DNA of 64,000 nucleotides from Coptis chinensis. Its lineage: Eukaryota > Streptophyta > Magnoliopsida > Ranunculales > Ranunculaceae. Location of the stretch: NCBI GenBank assembly GCA_015680905.1, contig CM027378.1, positions 102,879,501-102,943,500 on the forward strand, read 5' to 3'. Both the position numbers and the translations under genes were made by a program. Below the pieces are notes generated by a model, which did no database searches, was not told where the DNA came from, and saw only the letters and a program-made list of their open reading frames with translations. Below, in pieces: positions 12,643-24,578 of this stretch (positions are counted from its first letter, which is position 1; every line of letters starts with the position of its first letter).

Positions 12643-12889
12643 CTAAATACTGACTTGTTTCCCTCGCACGAGTCATCAGGTGACTTTTTCTCTTTCCTTG
12701 GATTCAATAAGAACCAGTAGTGAACCATGAAACGCGTAGGGTTTTGTTTCTTTTTTATCTAATTAAATTTAAAACTCATCGTTTTGTTATTAAAATTATC
12801 TATAACCAAATATTATTTTTGAGAGAAAATGTGCTGTCAACTATTGTTTATGGTATTTCTCATTGTAAAAATTCACCACTTGTAAACAG
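12643..12889. other. Short AT-rich spacer
   Basis: Between the MITE and gene-like block C. Nothing supported was seen. Confidence 0.5.
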
Positions 12890-15760
12890 AGGATGAATCA
12901 AGGGCTTGGGAATGTGAGCTGGTTCAGTAGATTGCCAAAATCCATTGGTGAATGTTTGCTGCTGGAAACGCTGATTCAACCGATCATAGTTCAATTTTTT
13001 TTTAAAATGATTTTGTTTTCAGGTAAAATGCTTGCTTGTGTTTGCCAAGTATTTTTACTTCTCCAACTATATAATGCATGATTTGTTGTTGTTTTTTAAT
13101 TTATTTGAAAAGCTCATCTCTATCTATCTTTACCAAAACATCTTCTTGTTTGAAACCCTTCCCCACGTATATACTGTATTTCCCAAATATTGTGGAGAGA
13201 GAATTAACAGAGTAATGAAGTTCCTCAACCGAAAACCATCTTCTTTTCCATCAGTAATCACAGTTTTCTTTTTTTTTAAAAGTTGTGTGAAAAATTTCAC
13301 TTCTTCCTTTCTGGAAAAGAACTACATTTCCCCAATATTGAAAATTTTACTTATTTGGAGAAAAATGGTCAATGTTTTCTGCTTCTGTTTTAGCAAAAAG
13401 TATCCCGTCATTTTATAATATTTGTTTGTTTGTTTTAGTTTCTTCAGTTTTAAAACACACATTTCATCTTTTTTGAGACTAGAATATTTTTTTTCTACTG
13501 ATTGAAGGTGGATAAATTGTAAAACACATGGTGGGTTGGGGGTAGATGATTGAATGAGAACATGTGTGAAAAAGAAAAAGATTCCAAAGAAAGGATTGGG
13601 ACCCTAAAGAGGAATGGAGCTACGAATCAGTTTTGAGACCTAATGAAGGACTCTTTGGGTCCTGATCTCTAGGGAAGGTTACTCTTTGGTTTCTTTTGCA
13701 CCTCCGGACAATGGGATCTAGCATGACTCCTGTACCGTGTTCTTAAAATCTCACCTATCTGATATCTTTTGCACTTCCAATTTTGATTTTTGATACCCCT
13801 CTGTTTTTCTTGTTCTATCTATTTCTTTCATTCTTTTCATGGAGTATATGCCACTGATTTTCAGTCAGGACTGTGCATCATGTGTTTATATTACTGGCAT
13901 TGTATTTTATATATCTGTTTTTGTGATTTTTGTTTCCTTTTCCTTGGTCTCTTGATTTTTCATCTGCGCAAGTGACTTGCTTTCATTAATTTGTTTTCCT
14001 TCTCTTTGGTTTTCAAGTTTTCATTTTCAGAACCTCCGTTCTACGTTAACATGGTATATAGGCAAATGTACGAGGAGATGATGGAATTGGGAAGAAATTT
14101 AGAAATGTTTAGTTAACTATGGTTTCTGTGATGTGATGTCTTCATGTTTTGTAGCATATTGTTCAGTACCATATGTACTTCATAATGCAGCTAGAGCTCT
14201 TGCAAAGCACTAAAGGTATATACCGGGTCAACAATGGAGTCACCAGATCTCCTCCTTTGATATTAACTGTAGTTATGGTACTTGCGTTGAGGTTTTGCCA
14301 TGGCCATCAAACGTCGGTTCTCATGCTGAACCTGAAGGTGATTCGCTCTCCCTTGCAGGCCTTTTGATATAGTTAGGTATTACATTTCTTCAGCCATCTT
14401 AATTTATTAGGTATTCGTCAAGGGTATCCTTTACGAATAGACAAAATGGTGCAAATATATCTCACTATGTTTTAAGAATTTAATCATTTTAAAATTGGAT
14501 GAACCCCTTGAACATATTGGTTGGGTGAACCATTTTGGTATCATCGTGTCTGTTTCCACTTGAGTTGAGAAGGTAACTATTTAATTTAAACAAGTTTACA
14601 AAACCGCTAGGCAGGTGCAAACTAAAAGATTTGTTGTGGCATTACATTCCTGAGATTGTGGACGAGTTAGTCACCCACACTGTAGATATATGGCCTAGGT
14701 TAGTGGGGTCCAAGAGGAAGGCGTGAGGACACGTCTGTTTCATGGCCACTATGGTTATAGGTACGAGGAGAGCATCCGACTGGGAGGTGATTGACACAGG
14801 ATGTCCTATAACATTAACATTTTGAGGTATTTACAGAATGTTCAACTTATTTGTAGATAGATGAAGACTCATTTAGGTTTTACCTTTAGTTTTCTGTGAT
14901 TTCTTCATATTTTATTACATTTTTCAATACTGAATCAATTTATTTTATGATCAGGTGAAGTATGAGCTTAATCTCTTTCAAACACCAAGGTCTATAATGG
15001 GATGATAATTTGACTAGCCAGATCCTCCCCGCATTGAGATGTTGTTATGCCTATGAAATACGTTAAATTAACGATTGTGGTGCCAACATCATTTGTCCCC
15101 TTATGAATCTTTTTATATGGAACTTATATTTAGTCAGCAGTTTGACTTAGTATTTGGAAAGGTTACTCTTACTAAGTAATATGGACCTTTGAATTTCCAA
15201 CTGAATTGAGTGTACAACTCATTTTACCCTAATAGTTTTGGTCTGGAACTTACTAACAGTACTAAGTAATTTCAATTTGGACTCCCTTATGGACCTTTTG
15301 ATCAGGAACTTATATTTACTCAGCTGTTTGACTTAGTATTTGGCAAGGTTACTCTTACTAAGTAGTAAGTACTATGGACCTTGGATCCAACTGAAGTGAG
15401 TGTACATGTCACTTTACCTTAGTGTATTTTGAGAATTAAAATTTTCTGGTGAACCCCATCTAGCTAAATTTACATTGTTATCTTTATTCATTGGAGCTGT
15501 GGAAGGTAACTTACCTTATATAAATAGTTTATGATACCTCATTGCTGGTACAGACAGAAAGAGTCGTATATCTGTTCTTTGACTAGGTAGTGGCGGAGTG
15601 GCCCAATAGTTATAGCAGAAAAGAAAAAGATAAATAAGATTCCTTCTCAGGCACAGCAGATTTTGCAGTTTCATGCTTGAAAGACCAATCTCAATATGTG
15701 CCGGAGCTACTGCAAATTAACAATTGCTTCAGTGGGAGCTGATAGCTGCTGGAGGTATCG
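12890..15760. pseudogene. Gene-like block C, degenerate
   Basis: Starts with CAGAGGATGAATCAAGGGC, which recurs inverted near 53500 and diverged at 9170. Near its end, 15545-15755 aligns with 11420-11620 (shared TATAGCAG, TTTCATGCTTGAAAGA and CTTCAGTGGGAGCTG). 15110-15200 and 15290-15400 hold a local repeat (AACTTATATTTA, AAGGTTACTCTTACTAAGTA). Stops interrupt all frames. Confidence 0.5.
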
Positions 15761-18200
15761 TTTCCGTTCTTAGTTCCTTGATTGATCTATTCCGCATCGC
15801 TGTCAGATGCTTTTGATTGTAAGAAAAGGAAGAGTAGTCAGCGAAAAAGATAAGTTAAGACATGAACGAATTTTATCTCTTGCAACGACCAAGTGGAAGG
15901 CAAAACCATGGCCCACTATGCAGATGAAGAGGTGACAGCTTGCTTCTCTATAGTTCTGGGAATGTTCCAATGGTGCTAATGGATTATCATTAGTGGGAAA
16001 CATGAGCAGCTATTAAAATAGGGAAGATTCTACAGAAAATATGAGTATAACATAGAAGATACTGAGGTCCGTCGATACTGAGGAGTTCTTTTGGATGCTC
16101 TGCTGAAATGGTAGCAAATAACACTAGGCAAGAGATCGAGGAGCAATGGGTCTGGATGATGGGGTTGATGTAAAGGTTGGTGGTATGTACATTCAGTTTT
16201 ACTTGTAATTTACTTTTCCCCATTTTCTTGATATATTTATTTGCTAGTTAGTTGGCACAGCCGCCACAGCGGAATGTTCACTTTTTAGAAACAATCAAAT
16301 GTGGCGCATGACGATTAGAAGCTGCCCCTTTAAGGAGGTGGCCTAGAGTTACTCCTCCAAAGGATCAGGTTTTTGTGGCCTGTGCTCTAGTAATCTACAA
16401 AGTCAAATATTCTTGGTACCCACAATTCTTGTATTTTAGAGGTTAGATTCATGCCTTCTACCTAGGATTAAAGGGATACCTCCTCGGCGTTACTTAAATG
16501 TAAAATCTTATATCACAAGAATTTGCAATTGTATGCTAGGACTTGCAATGATCTTGATTCTTGCTTTGAAAAGAATCAAAGCAGTTGTTTGCTAGGACTT
16601 GATTCTTGCAATTCATTTTTTTAATTTTTTCTCAAAATAATAAATTGTTTTAGAAAAAAGCTGTTAGAGTACTTTCCTAGTTATAGTAAACATATGACTT
16701 CCGTGATGTCATCTTATTTTCTAGCATATGTTTCAGTGCCATATTTACTTCAGTGATGACTAACCAACGTATGAGCATAGAGTTTTTGTGAGCACCAAGG
16801 TGTTACTGGGTTTACATTGGACAGGCAAGATCTCCTCCCCAGATGTTGACTTAGCTATGGTGCTTGCATTGGGATTTTGCCTTAGTACTTAACACCTGAT
16901 GAAGCCATGATGAATCCATCTTGAGATTTGCATTGGGATTTTGCCTTAGTCAAGTGAGAGTGTATTTGTCACTTTGCCTTAGTATTTAACACCTGATGAA
17001 TCCCTCTTGACTTGATTTGTTTAGTGAACCTCTTTGTATCACTAGAGTTGTGGAAGGTACTACCTGATGTATGCAGTTTGCCAAACTGCACTGCAGGTAC
17101 ATAAGGAAAGAGTTGTTGCGGCTTCATATACCTGACTACCTGAATTCTTGGACAAGGTAGTGGACCAACCCTGTAAATATTAGGATCAAGAGGCAAGGTG
17201 AAAACTCAGATGATGTTTGGTGCTTCTGTCCTGATGAGGGGTGGGCTTGCTTCCCTAGTTCATAAAATGTTCCAATTGTATGCTAAAGTTCAAGGAGCTA
17301 ATAATATGGCAGAGGGTTTCAACGAAAATCCAAGTACAACATACAAAACAATGAGGTAAATTAATGCTGAGGAGTTTTGCTGGATGCTGCTGGGATGGTC
17401 ATGATGACTAGAACTAGGCAAGAGATAGAGGAGCAATGGTAGCGGTTCTGGATGATGGGTTTGATGGAAAGCTTGGGAGGAAGCTTAAGGTGAGTTTCTA
17501 TTTGAAATATGATCTTTCTTCCGCATGTCTCAACATTTTGTTTTTGCTGATTTTGTGTTTGAAATATGAAATATTGTCCATGAACTGTATGCTGTAGATT
17601 GTACAATTTTACACAAATCATCACAAGCCCTTTTAAGGAGGTCGAACAGAGTTACCTTCGTAAAGAAGATTTTTAGGGGTACTCGTGCCTTCGAAATTTT
17701 CATATTTCTCTTTCTTGGAATCCACAAAGATTTTGTATTTATGAAGGGTAGCTGCTTAGCATTCCTCACGTAATATATGTGAACCTCTGGATTTCGAAAG
17801 GCTTTAAATTTTATGAATTTTTGGTTGTATGCTAGGACTAGGAAATACATATATTCTTGGCCTACAAAACCTGCTCCATCGAACATTTATAAATGATAAT
17901 AGAATATTGGAAATTTTGTATTTATTGTAGACTTGTTTTTTCTGACTTAATTAGATGATCTAGCCTGGAGGACTTCTGTGTTTCGAAATTAAATTTATTA
18001 GTATCTGCCAACCAAGGAATCTATGTTTACCTCTTTAGTATTGATTTATTCTAATCTGAGATGTATACATCTGTATAGGTTTCTGCTCATGGTATAAATA
18101 ATGTTGCAACAGAAAACGGAGAGCCTGTGGTTATCTACGAGGCAAGTTTTTTCACTGTTAGGCTCATGATATGTTGGTTTGACTAACTTCGTCTTCTCTG
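15761..18200. pseudogene. Gene-like blocks D and E, degenerate
   Basis: Two further diverged copies. CACTAGGCAAGAGATCGAGG at about 16122 is matched by ACTAGGCAAGAGATAGAGG at about 17413; 16430-16570 and 17690-17900 align with 9880-10040. A short exon-like reading VSAHGINN to VVIYE occurs at about 18078-18141. The best local exon (17430-17490) ends GGAAGCTTAAG|GTGAG, but a TAG lies within it. Protein family unknown. Confidence 0.45.
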
Positions 18201-18639
18201 ACTAGCATGTGAGACTGTGAGCTGGTCATAAGCTTGAATTTAGGGATAACAACAACATCAGACGGACAATAGGTTCAGAACATAGATCTGGTTTTCCTCA
18301 TAGGCAGGTCAAATTTGGTTGAATTTTGTTCCGATCATAAAGGACCATTGGCAGCTAAACTGATTTTGATATACTCAGATGGTTTCGGATTTGGAATGTA
18401 GAGGCACCTTTAGATTTCAGATCAATTTGCAACCATTATACTTACGGTATCTCATACTACTCCTTGAAAAGTTGTTTCTCACTTACAATTCACTAATTTA
18501 GTGTACTTAGTCAACTCACTAATTCCTAGTGGTTCACCCTTATTGCATTGCAACTTCAAAACTGTTACATGATTCTTTGATGGTGATTCATGGTTTCACA
18601 CTCTGAAGTTGGAACAATTTACATATTTGCTTATCCCTT

Positions 18640-18963
18640 GTACAGAACTCCAAGCTGATCATAAAGAAAAACTTCAACGAAAGATACCAATAAAGGTCGA
18701 TGGAAGGGAAGAAGGATGTGTATGGCAGCAACTTGTGCTGCAAGGATCCGTTCAGTTAACATGAGAACTTGGTCATAAATCTGATGGAGAAACAGTTAGA
18801 TGATAACTTAAACAAGTTGAACCAGCTCTTTTCGCAGCAACAGTAACTGGTACTCTGACTTCTATAGCGGTGTCCGTTGGAGGAACTTTTAAAGACGCAT
18901 ATCCAAATTCAAAAGCTGCAGAAACAACCAATAAGAAGAGGAAACGACCTTGTGATGAGTGAT
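18640..18963 (+). pseudogene. Possible terminal exon remnant with basic C-terminus
   Basis: One frame reads ELGHKSDGETVR, then TGA TAA, then about 48 open residues (EPALFAATVTGTLTSIAVSV near the start) ending KKRKRPCDE and a TGA at 18961. The basic end resembles a nuclear localisation signal. The tandem stops suggest decay of the last exon of the gene-like blocks to the left. Not recognised. Confidence 0.3.
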
Positions 18964-19341
18964 TTTCTTTTTGCTGGAGGAACTTTTTGGATGATTCCAC
19001 CTACAACAGCCATTGTTCTATGCGGTTTTCAGATGATCATACAAGCTTACCCTTAACAGTGTATACGACTCGAGGGATATGGACATATGGCACCTCCAGA
19101 TAAAAACATAATTTGCTGATCAAAAAAGAAAAATAGAATCATAATATTGCATCTTTGTCATGCTTATTGGTCGGAATTCAGAGTTATTCTTCTTTAGTGG
19201 CTGTGTTTACTTCCGGTCCTGATGTCATGTCTTCCGCTTTTGGTAAAAAGGACTATACTACTAGTCTACTACTACCCAAAAAAACACGAGCTTAAAATTG
19301 TAAGAATCTATTCAAAAAAATATTGGCCTTAGGTTGTTCAT
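18964..19341. other. AT-rich spacer
   Basis: Between the exon remnant and the next MITE; nothing supported. Confidence 0.5.
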
Positions 19342-19775
19342 AGCATTTTTAGGAGAGAAATCAAGAAAACACTAACTTTTTTAACCAAACACCAAATAAA
19401 AAAAAACCAACCAAAATATCAAATATTCGACATCAAATGACGCGGTTTTGGATAAATTGTGTTATATAATCCACGCGGTTTTTTCAAAATTGCACTACTG
19501 AAGTCCATTTTAAAAGCCCAAGTCCACGCTGCGGCCATATCAACTTTCTTCTTTCTTTTCTTTTCTTTTCCAATTTCTTGGGCAAAACCGCATGATTGAA
19601 GCCCACTGTTTAGCCCAAACCCAAAGAGATTTATTGAGGACAAAGTTGAAACCAAATTTTGGCCCATTTAGTGTTTGATTTGGTACTTTTTTTGTGTTCT
19701 CATCAACATGTGTCTCTTCTGAAAATGTAATAATTTGGTGTTTGATGCTAGGATAGTTCTCACCTAAATATACTC
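19342..19775. mobile_element. MITE, AGCATCTTTAGG family, copy 2
   Basis: Left end AGCATTTTTAGGAGAGAAA, right end CTCACCTAAATATACTCT, as in copy 1. The interior repeats the ACGCGGTTTTGGATAAATTG and AAGCCCAAGTCCACG segments but is about 215 bases longer. Confidence 0.6.
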
Positions 19776-20114
19776 TTATCATACACGTAAAATACAATGC
19801 TGCACTTTTGAGTTGACTTTTCAAAACTGGGTTTGTGTTTGTCTGTTTATGCTCTCTGGTTTATGAAGAGGGAAAGAAGGAAACTGGTTTCTTTTGAGTC
19901 GGGCATTTTTTGGTGGAGGTGTATTGGGCTCATGTAGTAGTGCCCAAAACAATTGCAGACCCCGTTTATTTTGGGGTCTGCCCAACACAATATAGGGTCG
20001 GTCAATAACTCCGAAATCCCAGGAAATATCTGACGATTTTCAGAAAAAAACGAAATCTAAACAAAATCAAGTGCCATTAAATTTCAATATTTGGAATTGA
20101 GTTATTCAGGTCGA

Positions 20115-20123
20115 AAACCCTAA
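20115..20123 (+). promoter_or_regulatory. Telo-box in the PPR gene leader
   Basis: AAACCCTAA lies 44 bases upstream of the ATG at 20167. Telo-boxes near the transcription start are typical of plant genes for growth and translation. Confidence 0.5.
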
Positions 20124-20166
20124 CAAAACTAAAGAGGTTTCAGTCTTCACCTCAAAATTCCAGGTA

Positions 20167-21570
20167 ATGTCGATAAACTCAATCTGCAGACATTTCCCAC
20201 TTAATTATTCAATAAAGCGTTCATTCAGTAGCAGTTCAATTGACGAAACCAATTACTTAAGATTATTACAAACAAATTATAATTTAGAGAAAACACTAAC
20301 AAAAAATAGAGGAAAGCTGAATTCGTCCATTGTGGAAGACGTTTTAAGAAAATGTTCATCAGATAAACCTATTTTAGGACTTAGGTTTTTTATATGGGCT
20401 GGTTTACAGTCTGATTATAGACACAGTAAATTTATTTATAATAAAGCTTGTAACTTTTTCGAGATTGAGCGAATTAGTGATGTATTGGAGATTTATAGGA
20501 AAGAGGGTTGTTTGGTTTGTGTTAAGATGTTTAAGGTTATATTGAATTTGTGTAGAGAAGCTAAACTTGCTAATGAAGCTTTGGGTGTGTTTAGAAAGAT
20601 GAGGGAGTTTGGTTGTCGACCGGATACTACTAGTTTTAATATTGTTATACGGATGTTTTGCGAGAAAGGTGATATGGACGTGGTTTTGGTATTGATCAAG
20701 GAAATGGCTTTGATTGGTATATATCCTGATATGATTACTTATATTGTGTCGATTAAGGGGTTTTGTGAAGTGGGGCGTTTGGAGGATGCTTCTGGACTGG
20801 TTAAAGTTATGCGGGATCAAGGCTGTGTTCCGAATGTTGTGGCCTATTCTGCGTTGCTTGATGGGTTTTGTAAGATTGGGGATTTCGATAAGGCATTGGA
20901 ATTGTTGGGTGAGATGGAGAAGGAGGAGAATGGTGGAATGCCGAATGTTGTTACTTACACTTCCCTGATTCAGAACTTTTGTGATAATGGTAGAACTGTG
21001 GAGGCGTTGGCGGTTTTAGATCGAATGGGGTCACGAGGGTGTTTCCCTAATCGAGTCGCAATTTGTACTTTGATTAAGCGTCTTTGCAGTGATGACAATA
21101 TTGAGGAGGCTCATAAACTGATTGTGAAAGTGGTTGCTAATGGCAGTGTTTCAAGAAATGAATGCTACAGTTGCCTTGTTGTGTCTTTACTGCGCAATAA
21201 GAACATGAATGAAGCAAATGAACTTTTTAGGTGGATGTTGAAAAATCAGATTAAGCCTGATGGATTGGCATCTAGCATTTTGATTAAACAACTCTGCTTA
21301 GATGGCCAGATTCTCGAGGGATTTGAGTATTACGATGAAATGGAGAAGATAGACTGCTTACCGTCTATAGATTCTAATATCTATTCCATTCTTTTGGTTG
21401 GACTCTGTCAACACGGTTATTCAGTTGAAGCAGTGAGGCTGATTAATGCAATGGTCAAGAGAAAGATCAAAGTGAAAGCTTCTTATACCGACAGCCTAAT
21501 TAAATCTCTACAAAATTCTGGTGAGAAAGAACTTGCTTTGCATCTCAAGAGTGCAGGAATCATGTTGTAA
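20167..21570 (+). CDS. P-class pentatricopeptide repeat (PPR) protein, likely mitochondrial
   Basis: Intronless, 467 residues, as usual for plant PPR genes. The first about 25 residues are basic and serine-rich (IKRSFSSSS), fitting a mitochondrial presequence. From about residue 118 to 460 there are about ten 35-residue P-type repeats with the usual pattern, e.g. NVVAYSALLDGFCKIGDFDK and NVVTYTSLIQNFCDNGRTVE. No E, DYW or SMR domain follows, so it belongs to the P class, whose members bind organellar RNA to stabilise, cleave, splice or help translate it. The RNA target cannot be read from here. The ATG at 20167 is the first in frame. It may correspond to the At5g47360 type by general appearance, but this is only a guess. 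Confidence 0.93.
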   Translation: MSINSICRHFPLNYSIKRSFSSSSIDETNYLRLLQTNYNLEKTLTKNRGKLNSSIVEDVLRKCSSDKPILGLRFFIWAGLQSDYRHSKFIYNKACNFFEIERISDVLEIYRKEGCLVCVKMFKVILNLCREAKLANEALGVFRKMREFGCRPDTTSFNIVIRMFCEKGDMDVVLVLIKEMALIGIYPDMITYIVSIKGFCEVGRLEDASGLVKVMRDQGCVPNVVAYSALLDGFCKIGDFDKALELLGEMEKEENGGMPNVVTYTSLIQNFCDNGRTVEALAVLDRMGSRGCFPNRVAICTLIKRLCSDDNIEEAHKLIVKVVANGSVSRNECYSCLVVSLLRNKNMNEANELFRWMLKNQIKPDGLASSILIKQLCLDGQILEGFEYYDEMEKIDCLPSIDSNIYSILLVGLCQHGYSVEAVRLINAMVKRKIKVKASYTDSLIKSLQNSGEKELALHLKSAGIML

Positions 21571-23555
21571 TTAAGAGACGGCTTATGATTTTTTGTGAGG
21601 TTCATTCGCGTTTAAGTTAGTGCGACTGGTTCTTAATGAGCAGACTGAAGTTTTGTACTGTATTTATTTGCTTTATCAAAGACAACCAAGAAGAGGGTAT
21701 TTATCTGATTATCAATTTGTACGCCCCTGCTAATATAACATATGTTATTTGTAGAAAGTCGGGGTAGAAATTATTGAACTGATGCAGTTTTAACTACAAA
21801 TGAAGAGGTTGTTTTCATTCTTGGGTTACCAGAGCAAAGGATGTGCACGCCTGTTTGTTGTTACTTCTTGTTTTGTGTAGCATTACAGGAGCTATCTAAT
21901 TGATTTCTATCAGCAAGGCTGCTCAGTCATTGTGAGAGAGTGGTTGCTCCAAGAAGGGTTGGACACTATACGCCACAAATGAGGATGTCATCCTTACGAA
22001 TGCCATTAGAAGCTTGATGAAGGTGGTCTCCTGCAGGTTTAACTGGTATACTCTGTTCCTTGGAAGAAGAATGTGGTTATGTTGTACTTCACTAGTACTA
22101 CTTTAAAGAAGATGAGTACGTTCGTGTAGATGGAATTATTATATTGAGGATCACATGTGCGATCTGGAAATCTCTTGCAAGTATCTGTAGGCTGTAGCTT
22201 GTATTAGATCAAAGACAAATAAAGAAACTGGATAATGTTTATCAAAGAAAATTTGTTCTTCTTTAGATCAGTTCTTCTCGTCTTCTTGTTTGGTAGCTGA
22301 TGTTCATATATCTTGTACAGACCATAGAATGTGGCTTGGCTGATCGAAGTTGCTTTCTTCTTGTGAGTCTTTTACATTAATCTTTTAAAAAAAATTTGGT
22401 TTTACTTTTACATCGAGTCTTTTACTTTTCCTGCCACAAACGCATTTAATCCTACAATGGTAGAAAAAAATAATAGGTTGTATTTGTGAGGCATATGCCT
22501 CAATATTCATGAGAAATCCTACAAATGATCTGATCACACTACTTGCACACAATATTTTCTTCTAAACGAATTAGCTATGTGAATTGCTGGACTTGTGATT
22601 TTTTTGTTAGTCCCTTGTAATTAGTTCTAAGTTGGGTGGTGAGCTACCTGTTTGTTGTTTCACACTTACACGTGTTTGATATGCAATACTATAGAAAAGG
22701 AATTATCAAATAACTTTTTACTTGGTGTCCGAAAGAATGAGCCAAAGCTGGGTGGCTACTGCTCTAATATCGTACAGAAGTAGAAATGTCCGAGGGACGT
22801 TGGTTGCCCACTGTTGAGGTCATGCTACAATATTGCCGTTGGGGATCATGTTATACTATACTTTGGTCAGTTGGTGACTTGGTGGACGATTGTATACACA
22901 AAACAGTGTATACTTTAGAGTTCAGATTATTGTCACTTGAGATCATGCTAGGAGCACCAAGAAAACATTTCTTCCTTTCTAAAGGGTAGAGACAACGATA
23001 AGTACAGGTGAGAAATTTGGTAATGTGGGCCGGTGGGAGTGTGTTTGTTGACATCACTACTGCAACAAATTGCATTGGTTTGATCCGAAAAGAATATAAC
23101 AAATACAACAGTTACAAGAAAGATCTCAAGACATGTAAGGCCTTTAGATTATCGGAAAAAAAAAGACATGTAAGGCATCTTATTAGTTTGGAACTTTGAG
23201 GTAATATAATATTACATACATGAGTATGAACGAAATAAGGAATAAAAAAGGAAAATCGCAAAATATGAAATGGACAAGAGGCGAGTAGGGTAATATTGTG
23301 TGAGCTAATCTACAATTGTGTTTTTAAAATAGATTTAATTCACATATGTTAACCATTTTGAGATCAACCCATGCCCTCAGTTTGGACGACACTGGGTTTA
23401 TGATAGCCTTTGGTTCCCAGGTTCAATCCCAGCTTTAACCAAGAATACAGAAATTTCATCACTTTTACATGATCAAGTAGAGCATGTAAGAGTGGCGGGC
23501 TGCTTCATTGAAAAAATATTAAGCACGCCTCTGCCGACTTAAGATCTCCAGTGAG
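21571..23555. other. PPR 3' region and intergenic spacer
   Basis: An AATAAAG polyadenylation-like motif lies near 22217. Short open frames at 22786-23200 show no family features. At about 23395-23440 the text CCAGGTTCAATCCCAGC matches a Pol III B-box, so a tRNA-derived SINE fragment is possible, but no convincing A-box was found. Confidence 0.4.
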
Positions 23556-24500
23556 CTAAAATTGCACCCGACTAGAGAAGGTCTGACCAAATTGCCAACC
23601 AGATGGAACAATGTTAGGGAAGAATCGAGTCTCTCCGTCAGTAGTAATGACCTTGAAGGAGAGTGATTGATCATTGAGATAGGAATTTGACTGCCAATTA
23701 GCTCCCCAATTCCTTGACATTGTCAGCCATCCAGTTTTTGAACCTTTGATTGACACAGACTGAATTGATCCACTTCCTCCCACATTGCTTACCAATACAA
23801 GTTCAAAGTAGTCTCTCCCATTAATTGTGAACCTTACACCTCCATGTTTCTTGCATGGCACCCTGCAGTGTCACACGCAAAATTACGAGTTACATGGTAG
23901 GCGAATACAAGAGAAGAAACAGTGTAGGAAAGATCAAAAGTAGCCAACCTTTGGAACAGTACAGGCACGATTCCGCCTCTGTAAATACCAATCTTTTCCC
24001 ATGCAGGCTGAGCCATATCGAAATGCTGGAGCGGTGGATTGCACCATCCACCGTTATCGCTTGCTTGGGCAAAATTTGGAGGACAGAAGTTGGTGGCAGT
24101 GACAGTTACAGACTTTCCTCTCAAACACCACCTTGAATCCGCGTTATAGTCACATATGATCCTATAGCATTGCCCACAAGAAGCCCCATCGTTGAACAGA
24201 GCAGTACTTAATGCTGCTGTCCTGGTCCCATATCCAGTAGAATATAGATTACCATACCCACAAGCTCCCCTGTAAACAACCGAGAATTGAGCTACATGTC
24301 TTTCTGACTTTAAATAAGGAAAGGAAAAAACTTAACCGTATATATAAAGAGTGAAATTTTTCCTTACCCATTGTTCCTGAGGCATCACTGCCACCATAAA
24401 AGGTAGCATGGGCTTTTGTCCATCCAGAAGCAGAAAAGGCATCAACAATGGATATCAAGCCATACACTACTATCAATGCCAGAACGATCTTCATTGCCAT
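23556..24500 (-). CDS. EXPA: Alpha-expansin, three exons, EXPA11-like
   Basis: Secreted cell-wall loosening protein acting without hydrolysis on cellulose-xyloglucan contacts during growth. Exon 1 (24500-24368) encodes a signal peptide and [14 protein letters not shown]. Exon 2 (about 24269-23949) begins GACGYGNLY and carries the alpha-expansin insertion (WCNPP) and the HFD motif ([14 protein letters not shown]). Exon 3 (23862-23556) completes the CBM63 domain with conserved tryptophans ([18 protein letters not shown]) and ends [11 protein letters not shown]. Intron 2 (23863-23948) is clean. Intron 1 is odd: donor G|GTAAGG with the good acceptor TTTACAG at 24270 leaves the frame one base short at a GGGG run. 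The weaker upstream acceptor TGTAG (exon starting 24291) restores frame but inserts seven residues (260 in all). Either that site is used, a base is missing, or the gene is mutated. Confidence 0.9.
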
Positions 24501-24570
24501 TTCTCTGACTCAAATGTAATGGTAGACGATAGAAGATGGCTTATGTTAAGTTTGTAACACTTTCTTCCTC

Positions 24571-24578
24571 TATAAATA
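24571..24578 (-). promoter_or_regulatory. TATA-like box of the expansin gene
   Basis: Minus strand reads TATTTATA about 70 bases upstream of the ATG at 24500. It is a variant TATA, chosen because position and context fit. Confidence 0.45.

Noticed and set aside
20404-20820. Minus-strand ORF of 138 codons
   Set aside because: Shadow of the PPR coding region.
22786-23199. Overlapping small ORFs downstream of the PPR gene
   Set aside because: No family features, overlapping on both strands.
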